A stretch of 39,866 bases of DNA from Caballeronia sp. (lineage in GTDB: Bacteria > Pseudomonadota > Gammaproteobacteria > Burkholderiales > Burkholderiaceae): contig NZ_JAQGMM010000019.1 in NCBI RefSeq assembly GCF_028292365.1, forward strand, positions 1-39,866, in the 5' to 3' direction. The position numbers were made by a program, and so were the translations under genes. The number at the start of each line of letters is the position of its first letter. Position 1 is the first letter of the stretch. Below, in pieces: positions 23,146 to 31,374 of this stretch. Below the pieces are notes generated by a model. That model worked only from the letters and a program-made list of their open reading frames with translations, did not search any database and had not been told where the DNA came from.

Positions 23146-24159
23146 ATGTCTGATACAGCCGCCGTGCTCGACACGGCACCCGGTATAGGGAGCCGTGCGG
23201 CTGACGATCCCGCGACTCAAGCGACCATGACCCTGCGCGTGGCAGCGATCCGCTACGCTGCCCATGAAACCAACGTGTATGAAATCCGCCGCCCCGATAA
23301 CGCGACGTTGCCCCCGGTCGAACCGGGTGCCCATATTGACTTGCATTTGCCCGGCGGCATCGTGCGTCAGTATTCGCTGATCACGGCCGATGGCGATCCC
23401 CGGGCCTTCCTCATCGCCATCAAGCGTGAGCGTGCGAGCCGGGGTGGATCGAGCTTCATGCACGACAGGTTGCGCGTGGGGCAGGCGCTTGAAATCGGCG
23501 GTCCGCGCAATAGCTTTCCGTTGTCCGAAACCGCACGACATACGGTATTGATCGCCGGTGGCATTGGCGTCACCGCGATCTGGAGCATGGCGCAGCGCCT
23601 TGAGAAAACCGGCCGCTCGTTCGAGATGCACTATGCGTGCAGGGAGCGTGGAGACGCCGCCTTTCTCGATGAGATCGAATGTCTTGCCCAGGTGCGCACG
23701 CACATTGACGCGGATAGCGCGGGACAACATCTTGATGTCGCCGCGATTGTCGCGGGTGCGCCAGCCGATGCGCACTTCTACTGTTGCGGTCCTCTGCCGA
23801 TGCTTCAGTCATTCGAGGCCGCCACTGCTTTACTACCGCCTGAGCAGGTGCACGTCGAGTACTTTGCGCCGAAGCAAATGGCCGCGCTCGATGGGGGCTA
23901 CGTGGTGCAATTGCATCGCACCGGTCAGGAGTTCGCCATTCCCAAGGGGAGGACCATTCTCCAGGTCTTGAGGGACGCCGGCGTCAGCGCGCCTTATTCC
24001 TGCGAAGAGGGAATTTGCGGCGCGTGTCAGGTGAACGTGGTCTCAGGGGTTCCCGATCATCGGGATAGCGTACTAAGCCCGAGCGAGCAGCAAACCGGCA
24101 AGACCATGTTGATCTGCTGCTCCGGGTCCAGGACCGAACGGCTCGTGATCGACTTCTAG
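23146..24159 (+). CDS. Oxygenase reductase (phthalate/vanillate type, FMN and 2Fe-2S)
   Basis: A 337-residue electron-transfer protein of the phthalate dioxygenase reductase class. The flavin domain (about 28-130) has RQYS (74-77). The NADH domain (about 132-240) has AGGIGVTA (137-144) and CCGPLPM (213-219). The C-terminal plant-type ferredoxin (about 250-337) holds 2Fe-2S through Cys286, Cys291, Cys294 and Cys324 or Cys325. It takes electrons from NADH for the Rieske oxygenase, and is the only such partner in the window besides the fusion at 2280. The ATG at 23146 is preceded by GAGG; an upstream GTG at 23092, overlapping the iclR stop, would add 18 residues. Confidence 0.93.
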   Translation: MSDTAAVLDTAPGIGSRAADDPATQATMTLRVAAIRYAAHETNVYEIRRPDNATLPPVEPGAHIDLHLPGGIVRQYSLITADGDPRAFLIAIKRERASRGGSSFMHDRLRVGQALEIGGPRNSFPLSETARHTVLIAGGIGVTAIWSMAQRLEKTGRSFEMHYACRERGDAAFLDEIECLAQVRTHIDADSAGQHLDVAAIVAGAPADAHFYCCGPLPMLQSFEAATALLPPEQVHVEYFAPKQMAALDGGYVVQLHRTGQEFAIPKGRTILQVLRDAGVSAPYSCEEGICGACQVNVVSGVPDHRDSVLSPSEQQTGKTMLICCSGSRTERLVIDF

Positions 24160-24287
24160 CCGCAGTGAGCATCTGGAACTGCAGGGCGGACAGACTGCGG
24201 CCAGTTTGAACAGAAACGCACATGACTGTTGCGGCGAGACGCGCTCTCGCGCCGCACGGCACCTTCTTTGGGCGCGAGGCAAACACT

Positions 24288-24992
24288 ATGACACTGGACC
24301 AAGCAAAGCGAAGGCTGATCGACGCAGGCCGCATTCTCGAAGCCAATGGTTTGGGAGACCTGACCCGTGGTCACGTATCCATCCGGACTCCGGACGATTC
24401 GAACCTCTTCATCATGAAGCCGCACAGCTATGGTTTCGATGAAATCACAGAAGAGAATATCGTTCTCTGCAATCTTGCGGGCGAGAAGATAGGCGGCGGT
24501 GGGCGCCGCCATAGCGAAGTGTTCATTCACTCGGAAATCTTCAAGGCGCGGCCGGAAATCAACAGCGTGGTGCACGCCCATCCGGCACATGCCATCGCAT
24601 TGTCCGCAACTGGCCAGGACCTGCAGATGATCAGCCAGCCAGCCTGCAAATTCGCCGACGGCCTTCCGTACTACTCCGAGACCATGTTCCTCATCCGTAC
24701 CCAGGAGATGGGAGCGGGGGTGGCGAAGGCTCTCGGTCAATCTAAGGCGACCCTGATGCGCAATCACGGCGTCGCAGTCGCCGGACGCACAGTCGAAGAA
24801 GCGGTGGTACTGACGCTCGCGCTCGAAGAAGCATGCAGGATCCAGTTGATGGCGCAGGCAGCGGGCGGAGTCGGCGAGCGTTTCTCTGACGACGAGGTCA
24901 GTCGCCTGCACGACGCGATCACCCGCGAAGAACAGTTCACCATGAATTTCGATTTTCTTGCGCGCAAGGCCAACCGCTTGCACGCGCACTAA
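24288..24992 (+). CDS. Class II aldolase/adducin-family protein, possible decarboxylase
   Basis: A 234-residue class II aldolase-fold protein. Residues near the metal site are present: HSEVFIH with Glu, then VVHAHPAHA and RNHGVAV, giving the His-x-His plus distal His zinc site. Members are fuculose- or ribulose-phosphate aldolases, but some work as decarboxylases; the 3,4-dihydroxyphthalate decarboxylase of actinobacterial phthalate pathways belongs here. Next to a Rieske oxygenase, its reductase and a second decarboxylase family, a decarboxylase or retro-aldol role is plausible. GAGG eight bases upstream favours ATG 24288; ATG 24222 would add 22 residues with no ribosome site. The next gene starts 35 bases downstream. 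Confidence 0.85.
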   Translation: MTLDQAKRRLIDAGRILEANGLGDLTRGHVSIRTPDDSNLFIMKPHSYGFDEITEENIVLCNLAGEKIGGGGRRHSEVFIHSEIFKARPEINSVVHAHPAHAIALSATGQDLQMISQPACKFADGLPYYSETMFLIRTQEMGAGVAKALGQSKATLMRNHGVAVAGRTVEEAVVLTLALEEACRIQLMAQAAGGVGERFSDDEVSRLHDAITREEQFTMNFDFLARKANRLHAH

Positions 24993-25027
24993 CCGATCCG
25001 CCCATTTCATCTTCACCAGGATTCCTT

Positions 25028-26011
25028 ATGATTGGCAAACTCAATCTTTCGATTGCTTGCGGTGACTACGACCGCACGCGCCCGCTGCTCGACGGACAGG
25101 CACAGATCGACGGCGTCGATCCTGTTTTCATGACGCTCTCGCCAGAAGAGATGTTTTTTCGTGCGTTCCGCAGTCAGGAATTTGACATCAGCGAACTATC
25201 GTTCTCAAGTTATGCCGTGAAACTTGCGGACGGTACTTGCCCGTATGTAGCGATTCCCGTGTTCCTGTCGCGTGCCTTCCGGCACACCTCGATCTATGTC
25301 CGCCGAGACCGGATCATGCGCCCGGAAGATCTGAAAGGTGCACGTGTCGGCCTTCCAGAATACCAACTGACAGCCAATGTATGGGCTCGTGGTTTGCTCG
25401 AAGACGATTATGGCGTCAAGCCGTCCGACATTACGTGGGTGCGCGGAGGCATAGACGAACCCGGTCGTCCCGAGAAGATCAAGCTTGATCTGCCGAAAGA
25501 CATCCGCATTGAAGCCGCGCCCGAAGGCGACACCATTTCGGCCATGCTCGATCGCGGTGAGCTCGATGGTTTCATGGCGCCACGCCCGCCTAGCTGCAAG
25601 AACCCTGACGTGGGCTGGCTGTTTTCAGATCCGACCGAGGAAGCAAAAGGATATTACCGACGTACAAAAGTGTTTCCGATCATGCACGTCGTGGGAATTC
25701 GCAAGACGCTCGTCGAAACGCATCCGTGGCTGCCGGCTGCGGTGCTGAAAGCGTTTGAACACTCGAAGCGTATCGCGCTCGAGCGTCTGTCGGACACCTC
25801 GGCGACGAAGGTCACGTTGCCGTTTGTCGAGGAGCAGCTGAAGGCCGCACGCGAGCTGCTCGGCGACGATCATTGGTCATACGGTATTCAGCCCAACCTC
25901 AGCACGCTCGAAACCTTCCTGCGTCACCATCATTCGCAGGGCTTGTCGAAACGGCAGCTTACGGTGGAGGAAGTCTTTCACCCATCGACGTGGGAAACGG
26001 CGAAGATCTAA
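25028..26011 (+). CDS. 4,5-dihydroxyphthalate decarboxylase-family protein
   Basis: A 327-residue protein resembling Pht5-type 4,5-dihydroxyphthalate decarboxylase along its whole length. Examples are LSIACGDYDRTRPLLDG, MTLSPEEMFFRAFRSQEFD, the YQLTANVWARGLLEDDYG stretch, DEPGRPEK and the PIMHVVGIRKTLVE segment. The fold is that of a type II periplasmic binding protein, but there is no signal peptide, so it is cytoplasmic. The known reaction turns 4,5-dihydroxyphthalate into protocatechuate. AGGA six bases upstream supports the start. It is the last gene of the iclR-reductase-aldolase group. Family assignment is strong; the exact substrate is inferred. Confidence 0.88.
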   Translation: MIGKLNLSIACGDYDRTRPLLDGQAQIDGVDPVFMTLSPEEMFFRAFRSQEFDISELSFSSYAVKLADGTCPYVAIPVFLSRAFRHTSIYVRRDRIMRPEDLKGARVGLPEYQLTANVWARGLLEDDYGVKPSDITWVRGGIDEPGRPEKIKLDLPKDIRIEAAPEGDTISAMLDRGELDGFMAPRPPSCKNPDVGWLFSDPTEEAKGYYRRTKVFPIMHVVGIRKTLVETHPWLPAAVLKAFEHSKRIALERLSDTSATKVTLPFVEEQLKAARELLGDDHWSYGIQPNLSTLETFLRHHHSQGLSKRQLTVEEVFHPSTWETAKI

Positions 26012-26091
26012 TAGCTGCAATGACGCCTGCGAACCGGGTGCTGTGAAACTAACTCGCAATCTCGGTTCGTACCGGCACACGCCAGGCGGGT

Positions 26092-27681
26092 TCAACTTTC
26101 TTCCGAAACACAAATGACTACTCCTTCGTCTCCGGCAAGAAGCAAGCTGGTCCCGGCGATCCGCTTACCCTCATGACCTTCCGTGGTCGACACCACCACG
26201 GTCCCCTGAGGTACTTGCACCGGTGCATCCGCGCCAGCCATGTTCAACGCGATGAAAAACCGGTCACTGCCCAAGCGGCGTTCATAGGTCAATACGTTAC
26301 CGCTCGCCACAACTCGTTCAATCGATCCTCCCACCAAGGCTGGCTCCCTTCTGCGCAACGCAAGCAAGCGCTTATAAAACGTCAACATCGATGACGCTTC
26401 GCGATCCTGATCAACGACGTTGACGCAGTCGCCACCGCCAATTGGCAACCACGGCACACCGTTCGAGAACCCGGCATTCGGCGACCCATCCCATTGCATG
26501 GGTGTTCGTTCCGGGTCGCGGCCCTGACCAATACCAGGCTGTCGCAACTCGGCAGGATCCTGCACGCGATCAGGCGGGATCACCCCATCGACCATGCCGA
26601 TTTCATCGCCGTAATAGAGCGTGGGCGTGCCGCGCAGGGTGAGCAGCAACATCGCTGCGACTCGCGCCTGGGGTGTGCCGATGCGCGACGCGACACGCGG
26701 GTTGTCGTGATTGCCGAGCACCCAGTTCGGCCATGCATGCAAAGGAAGCGCATGGTCGTATTCAGACACAATCCGCGCAATCTCCGCCGCGTTCCAGGGC
26801 GCGTTGATCAGTTGAAAGTTGAACGGCATGTTTGCACCGTCGCCGTTCGGTCCGTAATAACTGACAAGCTGAGGCACGGGTAAATATATCTCGCCAATCA
26901 GCACGCGCTCGCCGTATTCGTCGAGCGTCGCGCGCATTGACCGGACGATGTCATGAACTTCGGGCTGATCTTCCGTATAGGTTTGCAGTTGCCGATGATG
27001 ATCGGGTTCGCCGGCCTTGAATTCAGGGTTCGGCGGATTATCGCGGAAGAGGGCGTCCTTGATCAACAGCCAAAGCACATCGACGCGAAAGCCATCAACG
27101 CCCCGATCCAGCCAGAACCGCAACACACGGTCCATTGCCGCTCGTACGTCGGCATTGCGCCAGTTGAGATCGGGCTGTTCGCGCAGGAATGCGTGATAGT
27201 AATATTGGCCCGTGAGCGCGTCCCATTCCCACGCTGACCCGCCCATGCGGCTCAGCCAGTTGTTCGGTGGACCGCCATCGGGCGCGGGATCGCGCCACAG
27301 GTACCAGTCGCGCTTGGGGTTATCGCGTGATGAGCGGCTCTCCGTGAACCACGGATGTTTGTCGGAAGAATGATTGGGAACGAAGTCGAGCAGGACCTTC
27401 AGGCCCAGTTCGTGCGCACATGCCACGAGCCGGTCAAAGTCGCCGAGCGTCCCGAAGACCGGTGCGATCGCGCAATAGTCGGCGACGTCGTAGCCGAAGT
27501 CGGCCATGGGCGATGGGTAGACAGGCGAGATCCATACGGCGTCTACATTAAGCGTGGTGAGGTATTCCAGACGCGCCGTGATGCCCGCAAGATCGCCGAT
27601 GCCGTCGCCATTTTCGTCCTGGAAGGAACGCGGATAGACCTGATAGATCACGCCTCGCTGCCACCACGCCAATTTTGACAT
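26092..27681 (-). CDS. GH13 alpha-glucosidase (oligo-1,6-glucosidase type)
   Basis: A 529-residue cytoplasmic alpha-amylase-family enzyme. Region I is LLDFVPNHSS; region II GFRVDV holds nucleophile Asp201; region III GEIY holds acid/base Glu264; region IV NHDNPR holds Asp326. The C-terminal beta domain is complete. It should release glucose from short alpha-glucosides such as maltose, isomaltose or sucrose. There is no signal peptide. The start at 27681 has AGGA before it. It is divergent from another GH13 gene only 48 bases away, so both share a very compact promoter region. Its stop converges with that of the decarboxylase gene. Confidence 0.92.
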   Translation of the reverse strand: MSKLAWWQRGVIYQVYPRSFQDENGDGIGDLAGITARLEYLTTLNVDAVWISPVYPSPMADFGYDVADYCAIAPVFGTLGDFDRLVACAHELGLKVLLDFVPNHSSDKHPWFTESRSSRDNPKRDWYLWRDPAPDGGPPNNWLSRMGGSAWEWDALTGQYYYHAFLREQPDLNWRNADVRAAMDRVLRFWLDRGVDGFRVDVLWLLIKDALFRDNPPNPEFKAGEPDHHRQLQTYTEDQPEVHDIVRSMRATLDEYGERVLIGEIYLPVPQLVSYYGPNGDGANMPFNFQLINAPWNAAEIARIVSEYDHALPLHAWPNWVLGNHDNPRVASRIGTPQARVAAMLLLTLRGTPTLYYGDEIGMVDGVIPPDRVQDPAELRQPGIGQGRDPERTPMQWDGSPNAGFSNGVPWLPIGGGDCVNVVDQDREASSMLTFYKRLLALRRREPALVGGSIERVVASGNVLTYERRLGSDRFFIALNMAGADAPVQVPQGTVVVSTTEGHEGKRIAGTSLLLAGDEGVVICVSEES

Positions 27682-27729
27682 TTCGTTCCTCGAATGACTG
27701 CACAGGTTGGACCCAACGAGCAGGCTTAA

Positions 27730-29394
27730 ATGCTAAACGATCTCTGGTACAAGAATGCAATCGTCTATTGTCTCTCGGTAGGCACGTTCATGGACGCAAA
27801 CGGTGACGGTGTCGGCGACTTCCAGGGCCTTATCCGTCGCCTTGATTATCTGCAAGGCCTCGGCATTACCACTATCTGGCTGATGCCGTTCCAGCCTTCG
27901 CCCGGTCTTGATGCCGGTTACGACATCTCGGACTACTACAACGTCGATCCCCGCTACGGCACGCTAGGCGATTTCGCCGAGTTCGCGCATGCCTGCCATC
28001 AGCGCGGCCTGCGAGTCATGATCGATCTCGTGGTCAACCACACGTCCGATCAGCACGCATGGTTCCGCGAAGCACGTAGCGATCCTGACTCGAAATATCG
28101 CGACTGGTATGTGTGGTCCCAGAAGAAACCGCGTAACGCCAGGGACGGAATCGTGTTCCCAGGTGTTCAGAAGTCGACGTGGACTTACGACAAGCAAGCG
28201 GCGCTTTGGTACTTCCATCGTTTCTACGATTTTCAACCGGACTTGAATACGGCCAATCCGCATGTGCAGGCGGAAATACTGAAGGTGATGGGCTTCTGGA
28301 TTCAACTTGGCGTGTCGGGGTTCCGGATGGACGCCGTGCCCTTCGTGATCTCGACGAAGGGGGCCAAGGTCGCGAAGCCGGTCGAGCAGTACAACATGCT
28401 GCGCACGTTCCGGGAGTTCTTGCAGTGGCGCAAGGGGGACGCGATCATCCTCGCGGAGGCGAATGTCTTGCCTGATACCGACCTGGAGTATTTCGGCGAT
28501 GACGGGGAGCGTCTCCAGATGATGTTCAATTTTCAGGTCAACCAGAATACGTTCTACACGCTGGCGAGCGCGGATACGGCACCGCTGAAAAAGGCGCTGC
28601 TGTCGACCAGGCCGCGTCCGGCAACAGCGCAATGGGGTGTGTTCCTGCGCAACCACGATGAACTGGACCTCGGCCGCCTGACGCCTGAGCAACGAGCCAC
28701 TGTGTTCGCGGCCTTCGGCCCGGATCCGAATATGCAGCTATACGACAGGGGCATCCGCAGAAGGATTGCGCCCATGCTGTCCGGCGACCGGCGTCGTCTT
28801 GAACTCGCTTACAGTTTGATGCTGACGCTGCCGGGAACCCCGGTATTCCGATATGGCGATGAAATTGGCATGGGCGACGATCTGCGCCTGCCAGAACGTG
28901 AATGTGCCCGCACGCCGATGCAGTGGTCCGGCGAGCCGCATGGAGGCTTTACCAAAAACGCGCGGCCCGTCGCGCGAGTCATTTCGGGTGGTCCGTACGG
29001 TTATGAACGCGTCAACGTGGCCGATCAGCGGCGCGACCCCAACTCGTTCCTGAACTGGACGGAGCGCCTGATCCGCATGCGCCGGGAGGTCCCTGAGATT
29101 AGTTGGGGCGACTTCGCGGTTCTACGCGCTTCCCGCAACGATGTCCTCGCCCTGCGCTATGACTGGCGCAACAATTCGGTCTTGTGCCTGCACAACTTCA
29201 GCGCTGAGGCGTGCACGGTGAAATTCAGGTCGGGCTGTACGAATCCGAGCGAGGACATGCTCGTCAATCTTCTATCCGACGACCACAGCCAAGTGTCCGC
29301 CGATGGCCGCCATAGCGTCGTTCTGGAGCCTTACGGTTATCGGTGGTATCGCGTGGGTGGGCTCGACTACTTGCTCAAGCGCAGCGAAGTGTAA
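27730..29394 (+). CDS. GH13 trehalose synthase-like enzyme
   Basis: A 554-residue GH13 protein closer to trehalose synthase and related alpha-glucan enzymes than its neighbour. Region I is IDLVVNHTSDQH; region II GFRMDAV has nucleophile Asp201; region III LAEANV has acid/base Glu243; region IV RNHDELDL has Asp310. GDEIGMGDDL and RTPMQWSG follow. It may isomerise maltose and trehalose or hydrolyse alpha-glucosides; the maltokinase domain often fused to TreS is absent. The ATG at 27730 lies 48 bases from the opposite gene, and no good Shine-Dalgarno is seen. Confidence 0.85.
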   Translation: MLNDLWYKNAIVYCLSVGTFMDANGDGVGDFQGLIRRLDYLQGLGITTIWLMPFQPSPGLDAGYDISDYYNVDPRYGTLGDFAEFAHACHQRGLRVMIDLVVNHTSDQHAWFREARSDPDSKYRDWYVWSQKKPRNARDGIVFPGVQKSTWTYDKQAALWYFHRFYDFQPDLNTANPHVQAEILKVMGFWIQLGVSGFRMDAVPFVISTKGAKVAKPVEQYNMLRTFREFLQWRKGDAIILAEANVLPDTDLEYFGDDGERLQMMFNFQVNQNTFYTLASADTAPLKKALLSTRPRPATAQWGVFLRNHDELDLGRLTPEQRATVFAAFGPDPNMQLYDRGIRRRIAPMLSGDRRRLELAYSLMLTLPGTPVFRYGDEIGMGDDLRLPERECARTPMQWSGEPHGGFTKNARPVARVISGGPYGYERVNVADQRRDPNSFLNWTERLIRMRREVPEISWGDFAVLRASRNDVLALRYDWRNNSVLCLHNFSAEACTVKFRSGCTNPSEDMLVNLLSDDHSQVSADGRHSVVLEPYGYRWYRVGGLDYLLKRSEV

Positions 29395-29416
29395 TGTTCG
29401 CGGTGTCTTTTTTTGC

Positions 29417-29452
29417 TCGCTGTTGTCCAGGGAAAGAACGAGACAACAGCGA
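29417..29452. repeat. Perfect 11-base stem-loop
   Basis: TCGCTGTTGTC (29417-29427) and GACAACAGCGA (29442-29452) enclose a 14-base loop between the convergent trehalose-synthase-like and SDR genes. A T-run (29408-29414) comes before the stem on the plus strand, and none follows it in either direction, so it is not a canonical intrinsic terminator, though the position suggests transcript ends. Confidence 0.6.
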
Positions 29453-29496
29453 ATTCCCCGCCTCTTAAAGATGACCAGCTTGAAGAGACAGCCGCA

Positions 29497-30291
29497 TCAT
29501 GCTGCCTGGTAGCGAGGAGCCGGCTTACCGGTCTGTGTTGCAGCAAATAGAGCAGCGCGGGCCACGTCATACTTTTCCCACAGGCCTTCGTCCGCCACGG
29601 ACGGCCACGTAAGCTTCTCACCCCGGTCGAAACCGATCAGCGCGGCGTCGACCATGTTCTCAGCGCTCATTACGCTGTCCTGATTGAGCGTGGACAGGGG
29701 TACGCCCGCCACATCCCAGATCTCCGTTGCCGTCGTGGCTGGCAGTACGATCTGCAGCCTGACACCCGTGTCCGCCAGTTCGGCTTGAAGCCCGCGGCTG
29801 AACGCCAGCACATAGGCTTTGGTGCCGCTATAAACAGCGCTGAACGGCAACGAGTGCACCGACAGCACGGAGGCGACGTTGATGATGTCGCCTTCATTGC
29901 GGGCGAGAAAACCGGGCAGCACAGCGTGGGTCAGCCTTGTCAGCGCCGTGATGTTGAGCGCCAACTGTGCTGTCGAGTCGCTGACGGACGCTTGTGCGAG
30001 GGGGGCTAAACGCGCGAGGCCGGCGTTGTTGACCAGCAGGCGCACGCTAGCGTCGTTGCCCAGCACGTCTTCGACCTTGGCAAGATCGGCTTCGTTGGCG
30101 AGGTCGGCGACCAGTGTCTGGACCTTGACGCCGTAGGATGCCGACAGTTTTTCGGACAGTGCCGACAGACGGTCCGCACGCCGTGCGACCAGGATGAGAT
30201 CGTAGCCGCGTGCAGCCAGACGATAGGCATAGACAGCGCCAATGCCGGACGATGCGCCAGTCACCACAGCGGTTTTGTTGCTAGCAGTCAT
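29497..30291 (-). CDS. Short-chain dehydrogenase/reductase
   Basis: A 264-residue classical-type SDR: TGASSGIG (11-18), VARR cofactor-selecting pair, NNAG (88-91), Ser141, Tyr154 and Lys158 (YSGTK). The double Arg after the second strand suggests NADPH. The C-terminal part is that of the YqjQ/DltE-like branch. The substrate is unknown. GGAG seven bases before the ATG at 30291 sets the start. It is divergent from the marR gene, and the double palindrome between them indicates direct control by that regulator. Confidence 0.93.
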   Translation of the reverse strand: MTASNKTAVVTGASSGIGAVYAYRLAARGYDLILVARRADRLSALSEKLSASYGVKVQTLVADLANEADLAKVEDVLGNDASVRLLVNNAGLARLAPLAQASVSDSTAQLALNITALTRLTHAVLPGFLARNEGDIINVASVLSVHSLPFSAVYSGTKAYVLAFSRGLQAELADTGVRLQIVLPATTATEIWDVAGVPLSTLNQDSVMSAENMVDAALIGFDRGEKLTWPSVADEGLWEKYDVARAALFAATQTGKPAPRYQAA

Positions 30292-30313
30292 TGCATTTCT
30301 CCAAACCATTAAA

Positions 30314-30346
30314 TTGAGTGCTCAACTAAATTAATTGAGGGCTCAA
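30314..30346. promoter_or_regulatory. Double MarR-type operator
   Basis: Two perfect 5-2-5 palindromes, TTGAGTGCTCAA (30314-30325) and TTGAGGGCTCAA (30335-30346), with centres exactly 21 bases apart, two helical turns. They lie between the divergent SDR and marR genes. Two dimers could thus bind on the same face of the DNA. The binding protein is inferred from position to be the MarR protein. Confidence 0.82.
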
Positions 30347-30363
30347 GTATATGGGTTTATACT
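30335..30363 (+). promoter_or_regulatory. marR promoter overlapping the second operator
   Basis: TTGAGG (30335-30340), 17 bases, then TATACT (30358-30363). The -35 box is the left half of the second palindrome, so occupied operator would block RNA polymerase: autorepression. Transcription would start near 30370, which rules out the ATG at 30366 as the gene start. Confidence 0.6.
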
Positions 30364-30404
30364 AGGTGCCTGTCAATGATTTTCTACTCATCCTTACTTG
30401 TGTC

Positions 30405-30944
30405 ATGGAAATGACGTTAAACGATATGAAGAAACGAACCGGATCGGCTTCCGTCCGCAGCGAAATCCCAAATACCTACGAAGACCTCGTGTGTACTAAC
30501 ACCGCGCTGCGGCGGGCTGCGCGGCGATTGGGCAACCTGTACGACGATGCGCTCGCCCCCACAGGGCTGAAGGCAACGCAGCTGGGCTTGCTGGCCGAAA
30601 TCCAGCGGTGGGTAAGCGCTAACGACGCTCAGGCGCCCACGCTTCAGGACCTGGCGGGAAAACTCGCCATTCAGATCTCCGCTTTGACGCACGCGCTCCG
30701 ACCGTTGGTACGCGATGGCCTGGTGATGTTGCAGCCCGACGAACAGGACGGGCGTACCAAGCGCGCGGCGCTGACGGCCGTTGGTGAGGCACGGCTTGGC
30801 GAAGCCTTGGGGCACTGGGCGACGGTGAATCAGCGGGTCGAAACAGTGTTGGGCTCCGATTCAGCGGCCACGCTTCGCGCGTTAGCCGACCTGGTTGCGT
30901 CAGATGAATTTTTGGCAGCGTATGGCGACAGTCAGGCCGGATGA
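30405..30944 (+). CDS. MarR-family transcriptional regulator
   Basis: About 179 residues. The winged helix-turn-helix spans roughly residues 65-125: TLQDLAGKLAIQISALTHALRPLVRDGLVMLQPDEQDGRTKRAALTAVG holds the recognition helix and the D-x-R wing. Flanking helices make the dimer interface. MarR proteins repress neighbouring genes until a small phenolic or oxidant ligand binds. It is divergent from the SDR gene with a double operator between them. The start is uncertain: ATGs at 30405, 30411 and 30426 are all possible and none has a good Shine-Dalgarno. Confidence 0.88.
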   Translation: MEMTLNDMKKRTGSASVRSEIPNTYEDLVCTNTALRRAARRLGNLYDDALAPTGLKATQLGLLAEIQRWVSANDAQAPTLQDLAGKLAIQISALTHALRPLVRDGLVMLQPDEQDGRTKRAALTAVGEARLGEALGHWATVNQRVETVLGSDSAATLRALADLVASDEFLAAYGDSQAG

Positions 30945-30992
30945 CGGCGAACGAATCGTCCGGCACCTCCGGACGCAGTGACGTTTACGAAC

Positions 30993-31250
30993 TCATGCGC
31001 GCCCGGATCGGGTTCGCGCAATCGCTTGAACGCAACGCTCCAGTTGTTGAAGGGCAGTGGACAAGGTTTGCGTATCCATATGTCCATAGGCGAGCAGGAA
31101 ACCGCCTATATCAGGGTTCGCAGCGGCAAATTGCCTGACGGTATCGATTAGGATACCTTTCGATCGAAGGGCGTCTTGCAAGGTCTGATCGATCGCAGGC
31201 GTGCGGCCGCTGGCCCAAGCCCAAAGGCGGCTCTGGATTTCCCGCACGTG
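30993..31250 (-). pseudogene. C-terminal fragment of a MocR-like PLP-dependent regulator
   Basis: The minus-strand frame from about 31235 to its stop at 30993 reads like the very end of a MocR/GntR aminotransferase-domain regulator: DQTLQDALRSKGILIDTV followed by GGFLLAYGHMDTQTLSTALQQLERCV, matching the final strand-helix of those proteins (GxLLGYxHxD). The DNA-binding domain and most of the PLP domain are missing, and upstream sequence runs into the leader of the next gene. I read it as a decayed gene. The assignment rests on pattern memory only. Confidence 0.45.
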
Positions 31251-31374
31251 TTTTTGCTGTCGCGCCTGTCTGATCTGCCTTGCAGGCGCCAAGCATTTAC
31301 GAGCGCTGTTCAAGCACCTCGGCATGCCAGTACACTACCGGTTTGAGAAAAACATCCGCTCTGCCAGACACGCC

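Noticed and set aside
22774..23775. Minus-strand ORF of 333 codons opposite iclR and the reductase
   Set aside because: It spans two well-supported plus-strand genes and their junction; no domain seen.
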